From the NCBI GenBank assembly GCA_963701385.1, contig CAVOZW010000016.1, positions 1 to 64,000 on the forward strand: 64,000 nucleotides of DNA, read 5' to 3'. A program made the position numbers and the translations under genes. This DNA is from B30-G6 sp963701385 (lineage in GTDB: Bacteria; Desulfobacterota; Desulfobacteria; Desulfobacterales; B30-G6). The notes under the pieces are model-generated. The model was not told where the DNA came from, ran no database searches, and saw only the letters and a program-made list of their open reading frames with translations. This document shows positions 15,948 through 25,474 of this stretch, piece by piece; position 1 is the stretch's first letter, and each line of letters begins with the position of its first letter.

Positions 15948-16415
15948 ATGTTAGATAAAATAAGTCTAAAAATACTGAAGATCTTACAAAAAAAGGCAAG
16001 AATTCCGAACGCAGAAGTTGCCAGACAGGTAGACATGGCGCCATCCGCTGTATTGGAGCGAATTCGGAAGCTTGAACAAAAAGGATTTATCAACGGGTAT
16101 GAAGTGCGACTAAACCCCGAAAAATTCAAGCGAAATCTGGTTGCCTTTATCACCGTCGTTACACGTGCCTTGGAGGATGCGTTGTCGACCGCTAACCGTC
16201 TCTCAAGCATACCCGAAATCCAGGAAGTCCACCATATTACGGGTGAGGATGGTTTTCTTGTCAAGGTTCGTGTTTCGGATGTGGCGGAGCTGGGAAAGCT
16301 TATCCATGATAAGATACTGAAAATAGCCACCGTAAGTACGACACACACCGCCATTGTCATGTCGACCTATAAGGAAACACAAAGAATTCAAATAGATGAC
16401 CATTATATGGAATAG
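15948..16415 (+). CDS. Lrp/AsnC family transcriptional regulator
   Basis: A 155-residue regulator with an N-terminal helix-turn-helix (about residues 4-50, IPNAEVARQVDMAPSAVLERI) and a C-terminal RAM ligand-binding domain (about 65-140) carrying the ITGEDGFLVKVRV block. Such proteins sense amino acids and assemble as octamers. It precedes dapL by 71 bases on the same strand, so lysine, diaminopimelate or a related amino acid is a plausible effector. That is inference from context. Confidence 0.88.
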   Translation: MLDKISLKILKILQKKARIPNAEVARQVDMAPSAVLERIRKLEQKGFINGYEVRLNPEKFKRNLVAFITVVTRALEDALSTANRLSSIPEIQEVHHITGEDGFLVKVRVSDVAELGKLIHDKILKIATVSTTHTAIVMSTYKETQRIQIDDHYME

Positions 16416-16486
16416 TCGGATGTTGGTTCTCGTTTCCCGGACAAACCGCTGAAATAAAGTTGAAACCAAAAAACAAGAGGTGATGT

Positions 16487-17710
16487 ATGATTCGAATAAA
16501 CGAAAACTATCAAAAACTGCAAGCATCGTATCTTTTTGCTGAAATAGCCCGGCGGGTCAATCAATATCAAGCAGAAAACCCGACCAAAGAGATTATCAAG
16601 CTGGGTATAGGCGATGTGACCCGGGCGTTGCCAGATGCCTGCATCCAGGCCTTTCATAAGGCTGTCGATGAAATGGCACACGACAATACATTTCGCGGGT
16701 ATGGTCCCGAACAGGGCTATCCATTCTTGCGGGAAGCCATTGCAAGAGAAGACTTTCAGAAATATGGTGCGGATATCCATGCCGATGAAATTTTTGTCAG
16801 CGACGGAGCCAAATGCGACACCGGTAACATCCAAGAAATTTTTTCCCAGAATATTTCGGTCGCGATCCCGGATCCGGTATACCCCGTTTATATTGACACG
16901 AATGTTATGGCCGGTCGGACCGGCAACTATCATGCGGGCCGGTACGAAGGCATCACCTATCTGGAAGGTCGTCCGGAAAACGGGTTTATCCCCGAGCTGC
17001 CGCCAACACCTGTGGATTTGATTTATCTATGCTACCCAAACAACCCCACAGGTGCCGTCATCACCAAAGATCAATTATTTCAATGGGTCGATTATGCAAA
17101 AAAGCACCGCTCCTTGATATTATACGATGCCGCATATGAGGCCTTTATTCGGGATGACTCTCTTCCCAAGTCAATATTTGAGATTGAAGGTGCGCGGGAC
17201 GTTGCCATCGAGTTCCGGAGCTTTTCTAAAACAGCTGGATTTACCGGTACTCGTTGCGCCTACACTGTCGTGCCCAAATCTTGTACCGCTTATACTGAAA
17301 GTGGTGAATCCTGTTCGCTGAAGGATTTGTGGAATCGCAGACACACAACAAAGTTCAACAGTGTCTCGTATCCCGTGCAAAAAGCAGCTGAAGCTGTCTA
17401 CAGTACTGAGGGAAGGCAACAAACTCGTAAGTTGATTGATTATTATCTGCAAAATGCGGCGCTGATATTAAAAGAGATGACGAAAATGGGATTCACTTGC
17501 ATCGGAGGCGGCAACTCTCCCTATATCTGGGTCGACTGTCAGCAGAAGTCTTGGGAATTTTTTGATCTGCTTCTGGAAAAAGCCGGTGTCATTTGTACGC
17601 CCGGAGCAGGTTTTGGGATATGTGGTGAGGGTTTTGTCAGAATCAGTGCCTTCAATGGTTGCGAGAACGTCACGGCTGCTATGGAACGTATTAAATCGGC
17701 GTTGTTTTAG
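16487..17710 (+). CDS. dapL: LL-diaminopimelate aminotransferase
   Basis: A 407-residue PLP aminotransferase that converts tetrahydrodipicolinate directly to LL-diaminopimelate with glutamate, by-passing the acylated intermediates of lysine and peptidoglycan synthesis. Family marks are LGIGDVTRALP, the FRGYGPEQGYPFLREAIA block, SDGAKCDTGNIQEIF, NNPTGAV and the PLP lysine in SFSKTAGFTGTRC. Its length equals that of characterised DapL proteins. A GAGGTGATGT site precedes the ATG. The DapL route is common in Desulfobacterota. Confidence 0.95.
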   Translation: MIRINENYQKLQASYLFAEIARRVNQYQAENPTKEIIKLGIGDVTRALPDACIQAFHKAVDEMAHDNTFRGYGPEQGYPFLREAIAREDFQKYGADIHADEIFVSDGAKCDTGNIQEIFSQNISVAIPDPVYPVYIDTNVMAGRTGNYHAGRYEGITYLEGRPENGFIPELPPTPVDLIYLCYPNNPTGAVITKDQLFQWVDYAKKHRSLILYDAAYEAFIRDDSLPKSIFEIEGARDVAIEFRSFSKTAGFTGTRCAYTVVPKSCTAYTESGESCSLKDLWNRRHTTKFNSVSYPVQKAAEAVYSTEGRQQTRKLIDYYLQNAALILKEMTKMGFTCIGGGNSPYIWVDCQQKSWEFFDLLLEKAGVICTPGAGFGICGEGFVRISAFNGCENVTAAMERIKSALF

Positions 17711-18047
17711 CCACCAAAAAACAATTCGAAACGCGTTTCTGAAGAACTTGATCGGCCCTGTTCGGTATTATGGCCGCTTAGGAGCAATTTTTGGCTGGCT
17801 GTAAAACGAATTTCCGGGAACCGTCAAACAATCCAACTTGTGGTTTGCGGATAAGCACTTTGTTTTCATTTGACATTATCTGTGATGATTCAATAAAATC
17901 AGATTCTACCCTGTTACCAGATGTTACATTACCGCTTCTTGTTGAAAGGTGATCCATTCTCTACGAAGACATCTTGGCCGACTTGCAATAATAACCTCTT
18001 GACCTATCCTTTTTGTAATCCCGGATAGAGGCACGGCTTTCTTAACA
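17711..18047. other. intergenic region between dapL and the serine-kinase-like gene
   Basis: About 337 bases without a gene. It contains a perfect 12-base palindrome GAAACGCGTTTC near 17730 and one good promoter (17870-17899). No terminator with a T-run is seen after dapL. The leader from the promoter to the next start is about 140 bases, and I see no riboswitch I can name in it. Confidence 0.4.
17870..17899 (+). promoter_or_regulatory. candidate sigma-70 promoter for the serine-kinase-like/serB-like operon
   Basis: A perfect -35 TTGACA at 17870-17875, an 18-base spacer and TAAAAT at 17894-17899. It faces the two-gene operon at 18048-20167, with a leader of roughly 140 bases. Confidence 0.6.
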
Positions 18048-18941
18048 ATGTATTGCCTCAAAACAAGAAAATTGACCTTGAAACTGGAAATAGTGCCCGT
18101 TACAGCGCTGTTGCAACACGAACAGATCATTCCGCATAAAGCCAGTAGACTTACTTACGAGTTTAAAAACTTGGCACATCTTCAAAACCCGGTCATTGTG
18201 GATGAAAACCATGTTGTCTTGGATGGCAATCATCGGACGCATGTTTTTAAAACCTTGAACTTCAAATACATTCCTGTTTGTAAAATCGACTATCTGAATG
18301 ACAATACAAAGTTGCGATGCTGGTTCAGACTGTTCGGGCATATTCCAAATATCACAACCATCAAAAAGGCCTTTGAGGCCTTCGGGTGCTTTATTCTTCC
18401 AGTTCCAGACAAATCAGCACTGATAAAGGCCATGGAAGCCAACAAGGAGTCGTGCGGCGTTCAAGGTACCGATTGCTTTATCTATATAGAATTTCCAGAG
18501 ACGTTGGCAAACGATGCGGTAGCGGAATATGATCTGCTGCAGCAAATCCAGCAACAACTAGTGTCCATGGAAATGTCTCTGGACTACATTCCCTGCAATG
18601 CGGTTCTCACAGAAAAGTTCTGCCAAGAATTGACTGCCAACGAAATTGTCGTATGGACACCCAGGTTAACCAAAAAGACGGTCATTTCTTCCGCAAAGAA
18701 AAAAAAGATATTTGCGCCCAAGACAACCCGGCACGTAATTCCAGCAAGACCTCTCAATATCAATGTCCCAGGATATTGGCTCAAAGAGAATATTTCTCTG
18801 AAAGATATTAACCAACGATTTGATAACTTCTTGCAGGAAAAACAGGTGCGACGGTTCGGGCCGGGTCAAGTTATCGATGGTCGATACTATGAAGAAGAGC
18901 TGTTTGTTTTTTTCAGTTCAGCACGAAAGGGTTTGCTATGA
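18048..18941 (+). CDS. ParB/Srx-fold protein, probable free serine kinase (SerK/SbnI-like)
   Basis: A 297-residue protein with a ParB/sulfiredoxin-like N-terminal domain. Visible marks are a His-Glu pair (24-25, LLQHEQIIP), the phosphate-binding box DGNHR at 59-63 (PVIVDENHVVLDGNHR) and, further on, TPRL (204-207) and KTTRH (225-229, followed by PARPLNINVP). These features recall archaeal SerK and staphylococcal SbnI, which phosphorylate free L-serine to O-phosphoserine, with Glu as base. Chromosome-partition ParB lacks the C-terminal half. The gene overlaps the following SerB-like gene by four bases (ATGA), implying translational coupling. O-phosphoserine could feed cysteine or phospholipid precursors. 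The function is inference from motifs; no kinase test is possible here. Confidence 0.65.
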   Translation: MYCLKTRKLTLKLEIVPVTALLQHEQIIPHKASRLTYEFKNLAHLQNPVIVDENHVVLDGNHRTHVFKTLNFKYIPVCKIDYLNDNTKLRCWFRLFGHIPNITTIKKAFEAFGCFILPVPDKSALIKAMEANKESCGVQGTDCFIYIEFPETLANDAVAEYDLLQQIQQQLVSMEMSLDYIPCNAVLTEKFCQELTANEIVVWTPRLTKKTVISSAKKKKIFAPKTTRHVIPARPLNINVPGYWLKENISLKDINQRFDNFLQEKQVRRFGPGQVIDGRYYEEELFVFFSSARKGLL

Positions 18942-20167
18942 AAAGAAAACAAAAACTGATCAGCGTCTCCGCCTTCGGGCTGTATTCGCCCGGCTTGGTG
19001 GCGATAATTACGAATAAGATATTCGAAATGGAAGGCAATATTTTAGATGTAGAAGAAAACTGCAGGCGGGGCTTGTTTTCTATTTTTCTGATCGTTGATT
19101 TCTCGGGGTCGAAACTCACCGTAGAGCGTATCATCACAAAACTGAGCGAGATACAGAAAGAGGCCGCGGTTAAAATTATTCTCGATCGCTATGTCGATAC
19201 GGTAGCCTTTCTGCCTTCCCAACGCGAAAGCCACCTTGTCACCATCATCGGCGTTGACCAGCCGGGGATTATCGCCAAGGTATCGAGCCTGTTCCGCAGT
19301 TACGGCATCACCATTGAAAAATGCAGGATGATCGCCCGTGGCGCTTTCTTTTCCATGGAGGTGGTTATCGATACCAGCACAATGGATGACAACCCTGAAC
19401 GGTCCCATGGCGCCTGCATCAAGAAAATGAAATCCGATCTGAAGAAACTGTGTACTGAAATAGATCAGAGTGTGGTCATTCAAAGCGGTGATATCTATCA
19501 AAGAAGTAAAAAATTGGTTGTATTCGATGTCGAATCCAGCCTGGTTCAGCGGACATCCCTTAAAAAATTCATTAAAACAATCAACGGCCGAATTTTCAAA
19601 GACAACAATATTTCCGAACCGCGTGAAATACCCTACGGTCAGGTAGAAGCGCTAGTTGACCATGCTAAAAGACTGAAAGGACTGTCCGCCGAAGATCTTG
19701 AAGGATATGTTGATATTCTTCAGTTGAATCCTGGGGCGTTTGAACTTATAAAGATATTGAAATCTATGGGTTTTAAAATTGCCCTGCTTTCATCCGGGTT
19801 TAATTTTTTCATCAAGAGAATTTTTGAAACCGCCGGCGTGGATTATGCTTTTTCAAATACCCTTGAAATTGATGAAACAGGCCTATTCACTGGAAACCTG
19901 GAACAACCTATTATTTCAAACGACACCAAAGAAGAGTTGCTTGAGTTTGTTTTGCAGAATGAAAACATCAGCAGGGAACAGGTCATTGCAGTGGGAGACG
20001 GCTCTAAATCATCTCATTTCATAAAAAATGTTGGACTTTCTATTGCATTGCAACCTGAAAATCCGAATATCAAAACCGATGGTGTGCTCAGTAATGACCA
20101 GCTTCTTAATGTACTCTTCTGTCTTGGAATACCCAAAGAAGAACTGACCAAATATCTTGCTGAATGA
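18938..20167 (+). CDS. serB: ACT-ACT-HAD protein, SerB-like phosphoserine phosphatase with altered active site
   Basis: A 409-residue protein. Two ACT domains (about 5-85 and 98-180, the second with IIGVDQPGIIAKVSSLF) suggest amino-acid binding. The HAD phosphatase domain (190-400) has motif I as FDVESSL with nucleophile Asp197 but Glu199 where the general acid/base Asp is expected. Motif II Ser is in LLSSGF and motif III Lys331 in DTKEELL. Motif IV is GDGSKSSHF, keeping Asp354 but lacking the usual N-D pair of GDGxND. It may still hydrolyse O-phosphoserine, have another substrate or act as a sensor. It is translationally coupled to the putative serine kinase, an unusual kinase/phosphatase pairing. 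Confidence 0.75.
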   Translation: MKRKQKLISVSAFGLYSPGLVAIITNKIFEMEGNILDVEENCRRGLFSIFLIVDFSGSKLTVERIITKLSEIQKEAAVKIILDRYVDTVAFLPSQRESHLVTIIGVDQPGIIAKVSSLFRSYGITIEKCRMIARGAFFSMEVVIDTSTMDDNPERSHGACIKKMKSDLKKLCTEIDQSVVIQSGDIYQRSKKLVVFDVESSLVQRTSLKKFIKTINGRIFKDNNISEPREIPYGQVEALVDHAKRLKGLSAEDLEGYVDILQLNPGAFELIKILKSMGFKIALLSSGFNFFIKRIFETAGVDYAFSNTLEIDETGLFTGNLEQPIISNDTKEELLEFVLQNENISREQVIAVGDGSKSSHFIKNVGLSIALQPENPNIKTDGVLSNDQLLNVLFCLGIPKEELTKYLAE

Positions 20168-20193
20168 TTTAAACGCTGTCATGGAGGTGTCGC

Positions 20194-21129
20194 ATGCGCG
20201 ATGAAATTGTATTTCTACCGCACATTCAAGCACACGAAAAAGAATTTCTTATCAAAATAGTGGCCCTGTGCCCGGATGGGGTTATTGCCATCGATCGATC
20301 CGGACTGATCACTATTTTCAACCACTCCGCCGAAGTGTTGACCGGCTATAGTGCCGAGGAAACCATCGGTAAAAAAAATATCATTGATCTTTATCCTTCC
20401 CCCGAGATCGCCAGAGAAATAAAGAAGCATATTTATTCCGACTCATTCGGAGATAAAGGGTGCATTGAAGGTTATAACATTGTGATTAACACAAAGACTG
20501 ATCAGAAAGTTCCGATCCGGCTTTCCGCTGTCTTAATCTATGATAAGCATGAAGAGCTCGGTAGTGTGGGTTTTTTTCATGACATGAGCCCCCAAAAGAA
20601 CATGGAAAAGAAGCTGCGTAGACTATCCATAACCGACTCGTTAACCTGCCTTTACAATCAACGTTATTTCTATTTAAACCTTTCAAAAGAAATCGGCCGC
20701 GCCCTTAGATATCAACGCCCCTTGGGCATCATCTGCTTTGACTTGGATCATTTCAAGACCTGTAACGATGTGCTTGGTCATCTGGAAGGGGACAACATTC
20801 TGAGAATTGTTGGAAAGCTGCTATTAGATATTGTTCGAAAATCTGATACGGCTTATCGATATGGCGGCGATGAATTTTTCGTTCTTCTGCCTGAAACTGA
20901 ATTACTAAACGTTAAGAACACTGCTGAAAAAATCAGGCTCAGCTTCAATGCCCGCTGGCCATATGATGTGTCGCATAAAGAATTTGACCTAACGCCTGTA
21001 ACTCTCAGTGTCGGTGTGGCTCAGTTGGAAGAAAACGAAACAGCAGAATCCTTCATCAAACGGGTTGATGTCGCCATGTACGAGGCCAAGCGTCTGGGAG
21101 GCGACCGGATCATAGGTCACCACACATGA
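20194..21129 (+). CDS. PAS-GGDEF diguanylate cyclase
   Basis: A 311-residue cytoplasmic sensor with a PAS domain (about 20-135, DGVIAIDRSGLITIFNHSAE and TGYSAEE) and a GGDEF domain (about 145-310). The active site is intact as YGGDEFFVLLPE, with the DLDHFKTCND metal-binding block, so it should make c-di-GMP. I see no RxxD inhibitory site upstream of the active site. GGAGGTG lies ahead of the ATG. It follows the serB-like gene by 26 bases and could be its operon partner. Confidence 0.88.
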   Translation: MRDEIVFLPHIQAHEKEFLIKIVALCPDGVIAIDRSGLITIFNHSAEVLTGYSAEETIGKKNIIDLYPSPEIAREIKKHIYSDSFGDKGCIEGYNIVINTKTDQKVPIRLSAVLIYDKHEELGSVGFFHDMSPQKNMEKKLRRLSITDSLTCLYNQRYFYLNLSKEIGRALRYQRPLGIICFDLDHFKTCNDVLGHLEGDNILRIVGKLLLDIVRKSDTAYRYGGDEFFVLLPETELLNVKNTAEKIRLSFNARWPYDVSHKEFDLTPVTLSVGVAQLEENETAESFIKRVDVAMYEAKRLGGDRIIGHHT

Positions 21130-21180
21130 TTTCCTGTCGCCTCAACACAAACTTATAGATTGAACAAAAGGAGATACGCT

Positions 21181-22386
21181 ATGGATTTTCGATTGACACC
21201 CGCCGAGGATGCCTTCCGGCAAGAATTTCGAAAGTGGTTGATCCAGACCCTGCCAAGCAACTGGGACCCGCACAACCAGCCTACATTTAAGGAGCCCGAA
21301 AAGACCCGCGACGCCTACAGAGAATTCCAAAAGAAACTGTCGGAAGCTGGCTATTCCGGCATGCATTACGACACGGCTTATGGTGGACAGGGCCGGTCGC
21401 TCATGGAAGGGGTAATTGTCTCCCAGGAGTTGGGAAGAACCTGCATCTCCCTGGTCATGCCAGGTGTCATCACACATGGCATGGCGCTTCCCCTCATTTA
21501 CTTCTGCGGCACAGAAGAACAGAAGAAAAAATTTATCCCCAAAATTCTCGACGGCACTCATCTGTGGTGCCAGGGTTTCAGCGAACCGGATGCCGGTTCC
21601 GACGTGGCCAATATTTTTACCATGGCAATACGGGATGGAGACGCCTATCTCGTAAACGGCCAGAAGGTCTGGACCAGTATGGCGCACGTTGCAGACTACT
21701 GCCTCCTGGTGGTTCGAACGGATCCGAACTCCCGAAAGCACAAAGGACTCAGTTACCTTTTGGTAGACATGTCGCTGCCGGGTATCGATCCCCGGCCCAT
21801 GACACAGATAACAGGGGAGGCGGAATTTAACGAAGTTTTCTTTGACAATGTCCGTGTGCCGGTCAGCAGCCTCATCGGCGAAGAGGGGCAAGGATGGAAA
21901 ATGGCCATCACCACGCTAATGTTTGAACGAGCCATGGGAGATGTCGTCATCAGCGCCGCCTATGAGGCGAATGTTGATAAACTGATCCGCATGGCCGGAA
22001 TAACCAAGAATTCCGGACAGCCTGTTATTGAAGATCCAGTGTACCGACAACAAATCGCCCAATCCTACATCGACATCATGGTGCTGAAATATCATGGCCT
22101 ACGAAATTTCAGTCGTCATATCAAGTCAGGAATCCCGGGACCAGAGGGATCTATCGGTAAGCTGTTATGGAGTGAGCCGAATCAACGCATCACCGAGATG
22201 GCCATGGACATGCAAGGTCCGGCCGGCCAGATAACCGGAGGCCCATGGTCCGTACAAAACGGCAGCTGGCAGTATGCGTTTTTGAGATCAAAGGGGAATA
22301 CCATCGAAGCCGGAACATCGGAAATACAGCGCAACATCATCGGTGAGCGGGTCTTGGGAATGCCCAAGGATGCATCACGGCAATAA
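21181..22386 (+). CDS. acyl-CoA dehydrogenase (first of a pair)
   Basis: A 401-residue flavoprotein that oxidises an acyl-CoA to the enoyl-CoA and passes electrons to ETF. The FAD/substrate block WCQGFSEPDAGSDVA and the motif IEAGTSEIQRNIIGER, with a glutamate at the catalytic-base region, are present. The start at 21181 follows AAGGAGA. It lies in a same-strand series with a second acyl-CoA dehydrogenase and an enoyl-CoA hydratase. Adjacent pairs like this often form heterotetramers acting on bulky or branched acyl groups. Confidence 0.9.
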   Translation: MDFRLTPAEDAFRQEFRKWLIQTLPSNWDPHNQPTFKEPEKTRDAYREFQKKLSEAGYSGMHYDTAYGGQGRSLMEGVIVSQELGRTCISLVMPGVITHGMALPLIYFCGTEEQKKKFIPKILDGTHLWCQGFSEPDAGSDVANIFTMAIRDGDAYLVNGQKVWTSMAHVADYCLLVVRTDPNSRKHKGLSYLLVDMSLPGIDPRPMTQITGEAEFNEVFFDNVRVPVSSLIGEEGQGWKMAITTLMFERAMGDVVISAAYEANVDKLIRMAGITKNSGQPVIEDPVYRQQIAQSYIDIMVLKYHGLRNFSRHIKSGIPGPEGSIGKLLWSEPNQRITEMAMDMQGPAGQITGGPWSVQNGSWQYAFLRSKGNTIEAGTSEIQRNIIGERVLGMPKDASRQ

Positions 22387-22472
22387 GCGTACTTCCTTTT
22401 TTGATACTTTCGACAATGCTTGACGATGTTTGAACCTAAAGAGATGGCATTCACCAAAGGAGTTGGAATAGT

Positions 22473-23618
22473 ATGGATATCACCCTTAGCAAAACCCAAC
22501 AAAACATCGCGCAGGAAGCGCGCCGGTTTTTAACAAAAGAATGTCCCCCCGAGTATGTCCAGGAGATGTTTTTGGACGAACGCGGGTTTAAGGACGATCT
22601 CTGGGAAAAAATGTGTGCAATGGATTGGATGGCCTTGCGTATTCCTGAAGCTTATGGCGGCATGGGAATGGAGCAGATCGATATGAGCCTGCTGCTGGAA
22701 GAGATGGGCCGGGTCGTGCTTCCCGGACCCTTTTTCTCAACCGTCATACTAGCCGGCGAAACAATCATGGCAGCCGGGACAGAGGCCCAGAAAAAGAAAT
22801 ACCTGGGCGCAATTGCCGACGGCAATACCATGGCCACCTTGGCGCTCCATGAACCCGACGGGGGGTCTGATCCAGGATTCATACACATGCCTGGGATTTT
22901 AAATAGCGATGATATTGTCATCGACGGCACCAAGCTGTATGTGCCCGATGCCCATGTGGCCGAACTCATCGTGATACCCGTCCGTACCGGAAAATCCGAC
23001 AAACCAGCGGATAGTATCTCTCTTGTTGTATTGAGCACCAAAGAGAAAGGCGTCACCATATCACCTTTACCAACCATGGATGGAACGCGAAAGCTGAGTA
23101 CGGTGACATGTAATAAAGTGCGCCTCAACAAGGAATCGATACTCGGAGAAATTAACCAGGGCTGGCAGCCTTTGTTCCAGGCCCTGCAACGGGCACAGGT
23201 GGGGTTGTGTGCCGAAGCTGTCGGGGGTGCCCAGAAAGCCATGGAAATCGCCAGGGACTACGCCAAAATCAGGATTCAGTATGATCAGCCCATTGGATCG
23301 TTCCAGGCGGTCAAACACATGTGCGCCCAGATGTTCGTGGAGGCCGAAAGCTCCCGGAGCATTTTGTACTGGGCGTCCTGGGCCCAGGATCATGGGGATG
23401 AATATGAAGCCGCCATCGCAGCTTCATCGGCAAAATCATATTGCACGGATGCTTTCACGAAGGTGGCCTCCAAGGGTATTCAAGTACTGGGAGGCACAGG
23501 TTTTACCATGGATAACGCGATGCACCTTTACCTCAAAAGGGCCAAGGCCAACCAGACAGCGCTTGGAACACCCGTTTACCATCGGGAAAGGGTTATGCGA
23601 CTACTGGCATCCCTTTAA
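22473..23618 (+). CDS. acyl-CoA dehydrogenase (second of a pair)
   Basis: A 381-residue acyl-CoA dehydrogenase-fold protein. It lacks the C-terminal EGTxxIQR type motif of its neighbour. The equivalent region reads GGTGFTMDNAMHLYLKRAK, the pattern of the partner subunits that usually have WEH where this one has MDN. It probably forms an alpha2beta2 complex with the product of 21181-22386, the latter supplying the catalytic glutamate. The gap between the genes is 86 bases. Substrate unknown. Confidence 0.85.
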   Translation: MDITLSKTQQNIAQEARRFLTKECPPEYVQEMFLDERGFKDDLWEKMCAMDWMALRIPEAYGGMGMEQIDMSLLLEEMGRVVLPGPFFSTVILAGETIMAAGTEAQKKKYLGAIADGNTMATLALHEPDGGSDPGFIHMPGILNSDDIVIDGTKLYVPDAHVAELIVIPVRTGKSDKPADSISLVVLSTKEKGVTISPLPTMDGTRKLSTVTCNKVRLNKESILGEINQGWQPLFQALQRAQVGLCAEAVGGAQKAMEIARDYAKIRIQYDQPIGSFQAVKHMCAQMFVEAESSRSILYWASWAQDHGDEYEAAIAASSAKSYCTDAFTKVASKGIQVLGGTGFTMDNAMHLYLKRAKANQTALGTPVYHRERVMRLLASL

Positions 23619-23693
23619 GGGTGATTTGGTAATCAAAACTTATTCATGATGATAAAAAAGTCAAGGAGATCTAAATCGACCAAACGAGGAAAC

Positions 23694-24491
23694 ATGAAAT
23701 TCAAGCACCTGATCATAGAAAAAGATCATCATGTAGCAACCGTCACCTTTAATCGCCCGGAAACGCTGAACGCACTGAATGTTCAGCTCATGCATGAAAT
23801 TATCGCGGTGACGGAGCACTTTCGGGAAGATGCCGATATCCGTGTGGTCATTTTTACCGGTGCCGGAAAATGTTTCTCTGCAGGTTTAGACCTTAACGAT
23901 ATCGAATATACACGGCGTTTCCAAAAAGAATCCACTTTGATGAATTTACGCTTTTTGAAACTCGGACCTCGCATGATCAAGGCAATCTACGATATGGATC
24001 AAATTACCATCGCCGCTGTCAATGGTGCCGCTACCGGCGGGGGAGCTTGTATTGCCGCTGCTTGCGACTTTCGTGTGGGCGCCGACAATTGTCGTGTCGG
24101 ATACCCTGAAGTCGGGCTGGGAATGAACCTGAGCTGGGTAGCCCTGCCCATGTGCATTCATCTGATCGGTCCTTCGAAAACCAAACAAATGGTCATTCTA
24201 TCCAAAAAAGAGAATGCTGTCACACTCTTGAAATGGGGCTTTCTGGATGAAATGGTACCGGCAAAAGAACTTCTTGAAAGCGCCAGGAAAACGGCTGAAG
24301 CCTATGCTTCCCAACCACCCATTGCGGCCCAGATGGTAAAACGAAGCGTCAATGCCATTTCTTCGGCTCTGGATCAGGCCATCATGCACATGGATGTTGA
24401 TCAGTTTTTGCTTTCATCAAAAACCGAGGATTTCTTGGAAGGGATCACGGCTTTTCTTGAAAAAAGGGAACCCCAATTTAAAGGGAATTAA
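23694..24491 (+). CDS. enoyl-CoA hydratase/isomerase family protein
   Basis: A 265-residue crotonase-fold protein. The oxyanion-hole segments GKCFSAGLDLNDIE (CoA-binding region) and NGAATGGGACIAAACDFRVG are visible, followed by the PEVGLGMN block. The start at 23694 is chosen because GAGGAAA precedes it. It would hydrate or isomerise the enoyl-CoA made by the two dehydrogenases upstream. In the third conserved block it has Gly-Leu-Gly-Met rather than a second obvious glutamate, so isomerase or another crotonase reaction is possible. Confidence 0.88.
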   Translation: MKFKHLIIEKDHHVATVTFNRPETLNALNVQLMHEIIAVTEHFREDADIRVVIFTGAGKCFSAGLDLNDIEYTRRFQKESTLMNLRFLKLGPRMIKAIYDMDQITIAAVNGAATGGGACIAAACDFRVGADNCRVGYPEVGLGMNLSWVALPMCIHLIGPSKTKQMVILSKKENAVTLLKWGFLDEMVPAKELLESARKTAEAYASQPPIAAQMVKRSVNAISSALDQAIMHMDVDQFLLSSKTEDFLEGITAFLEKREPQFKGN

Positions 24492-24527
24492 TTTCAATTT
24501 TCTCACAAATTACAAGAGGGAATCGAT

Positions 24528-25340
24528 ATGATTGAATTTTTTTCCAGCCTACATCCTGTTTATCAAGCACTTGTGGCAACTCTTTTCACCTGGTTTATGA
24601 CTGCGTTCGGTTCTGGTTTGGTCTTTTTCTTCAAGACCATCAAACGGAATATGTTAGACGCAATGCTGGGTTTCGCGGCTGGTGTAATGATTGCCGCTTC
24701 ATATTGGTCCTTGCTTGCCCCAGCTATTGAAATGGCTGAAGGGTCACGTTTACCTGCCTGGGTCCCTGCCACATCAGGATTTCTAGCCGGTGGTGCTTTT
24801 CTTTGGATTATCGATAAGCTGCTACCCCATCTGCATCCAGGTTTCCCAAAGGAAGAAGCAGAAGGGGTCAGCACCAGTTGGCGACGAAGCATTTTACTGG
24901 TTTTGGCCATTACCATTCATAATATCCCGGAGGGGTTAGCCGTGGGTGTCGCTTTTGGCGCACTGGCCGCCGACTTGCCCTCCGCTTCACTTGGTGGCGC
25001 TATTGCACTGGCAATCGGAATTGGAATTCAGAATTTTCCCGAAGGCACCGCTGTTTCGGTCCCGCTTCGCAGAGAAGGTCTTTCAAGATTTAAATGCTTT
25101 TGGTACGGCCAATTATCCGGTGTTGTAGAACCCATAGCGGGAGTTCTGGGCGCTCTTGCAGTGATTGTTATGAAACCCATACTACCCTATGCACTTTCAT
25201 TTGCCGCCGGGGCAATGATTTACGTCGTTGTAGAAGAACTCATTCCGGAATCACAGCTTGAAAAACACACCGATGTGGCAACAATTGGGGCTATGATTGG
25301 ATTTGCCGTTATGATGACGCTAGATGTTGCGTTGGGGTAG
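24528..25340 (+). CDS. ZIP family divalent metal transporter (GufA/ZupT-like)
   Basis: A 270-residue integral membrane protein with about eight hydrophobic helices. The metal pathway motifs are HNIPEGLAVG (helix 4) and QNFPEGTAVS (helix 5), where many ZIP proteins have a second His. The loop between helices 3 and 4 is short with HLHPGF. It likely imports zinc or iron. It follows the hydratase by 36 bases on the same strand, but its function suggests independent use. Confidence 0.88.
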   Translation: MIEFFSSLHPVYQALVATLFTWFMTAFGSGLVFFFKTIKRNMLDAMLGFAAGVMIAASYWSLLAPAIEMAEGSRLPAWVPATSGFLAGGAFLWIIDKLLPHLHPGFPKEEAEGVSTSWRRSILLVLAITIHNIPEGLAVGVAFGALAADLPSASLGGAIALAIGIGIQNFPEGTAVSVPLRREGLSRFKCFWYGQLSGVVEPIAGVLGALAVIVMKPILPYALSFAAGAMIYVVVEELIPESQLEKHTDVATIGAMIGFAVMMTLDVALG

Positions 25341-25474
25341 AAACGGTTTGTCCCGAAATACAGGTGGTGTGCCCACGGTAGACAGGCCGATAATTGCCTG
25401 CATCGCAACAAAAGGATACCGCTATGATATTTTGACGGTCTTTTGACATAAAAAGCTGATGTCAACAAAGCGGG

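Noticed and set aside
21142..21891. 249-codon minus-strand frame opposite the first acyl-CoA dehydrogenase
   Set aside because: Antisense to a clear enzyme gene, with no recognisable motif.
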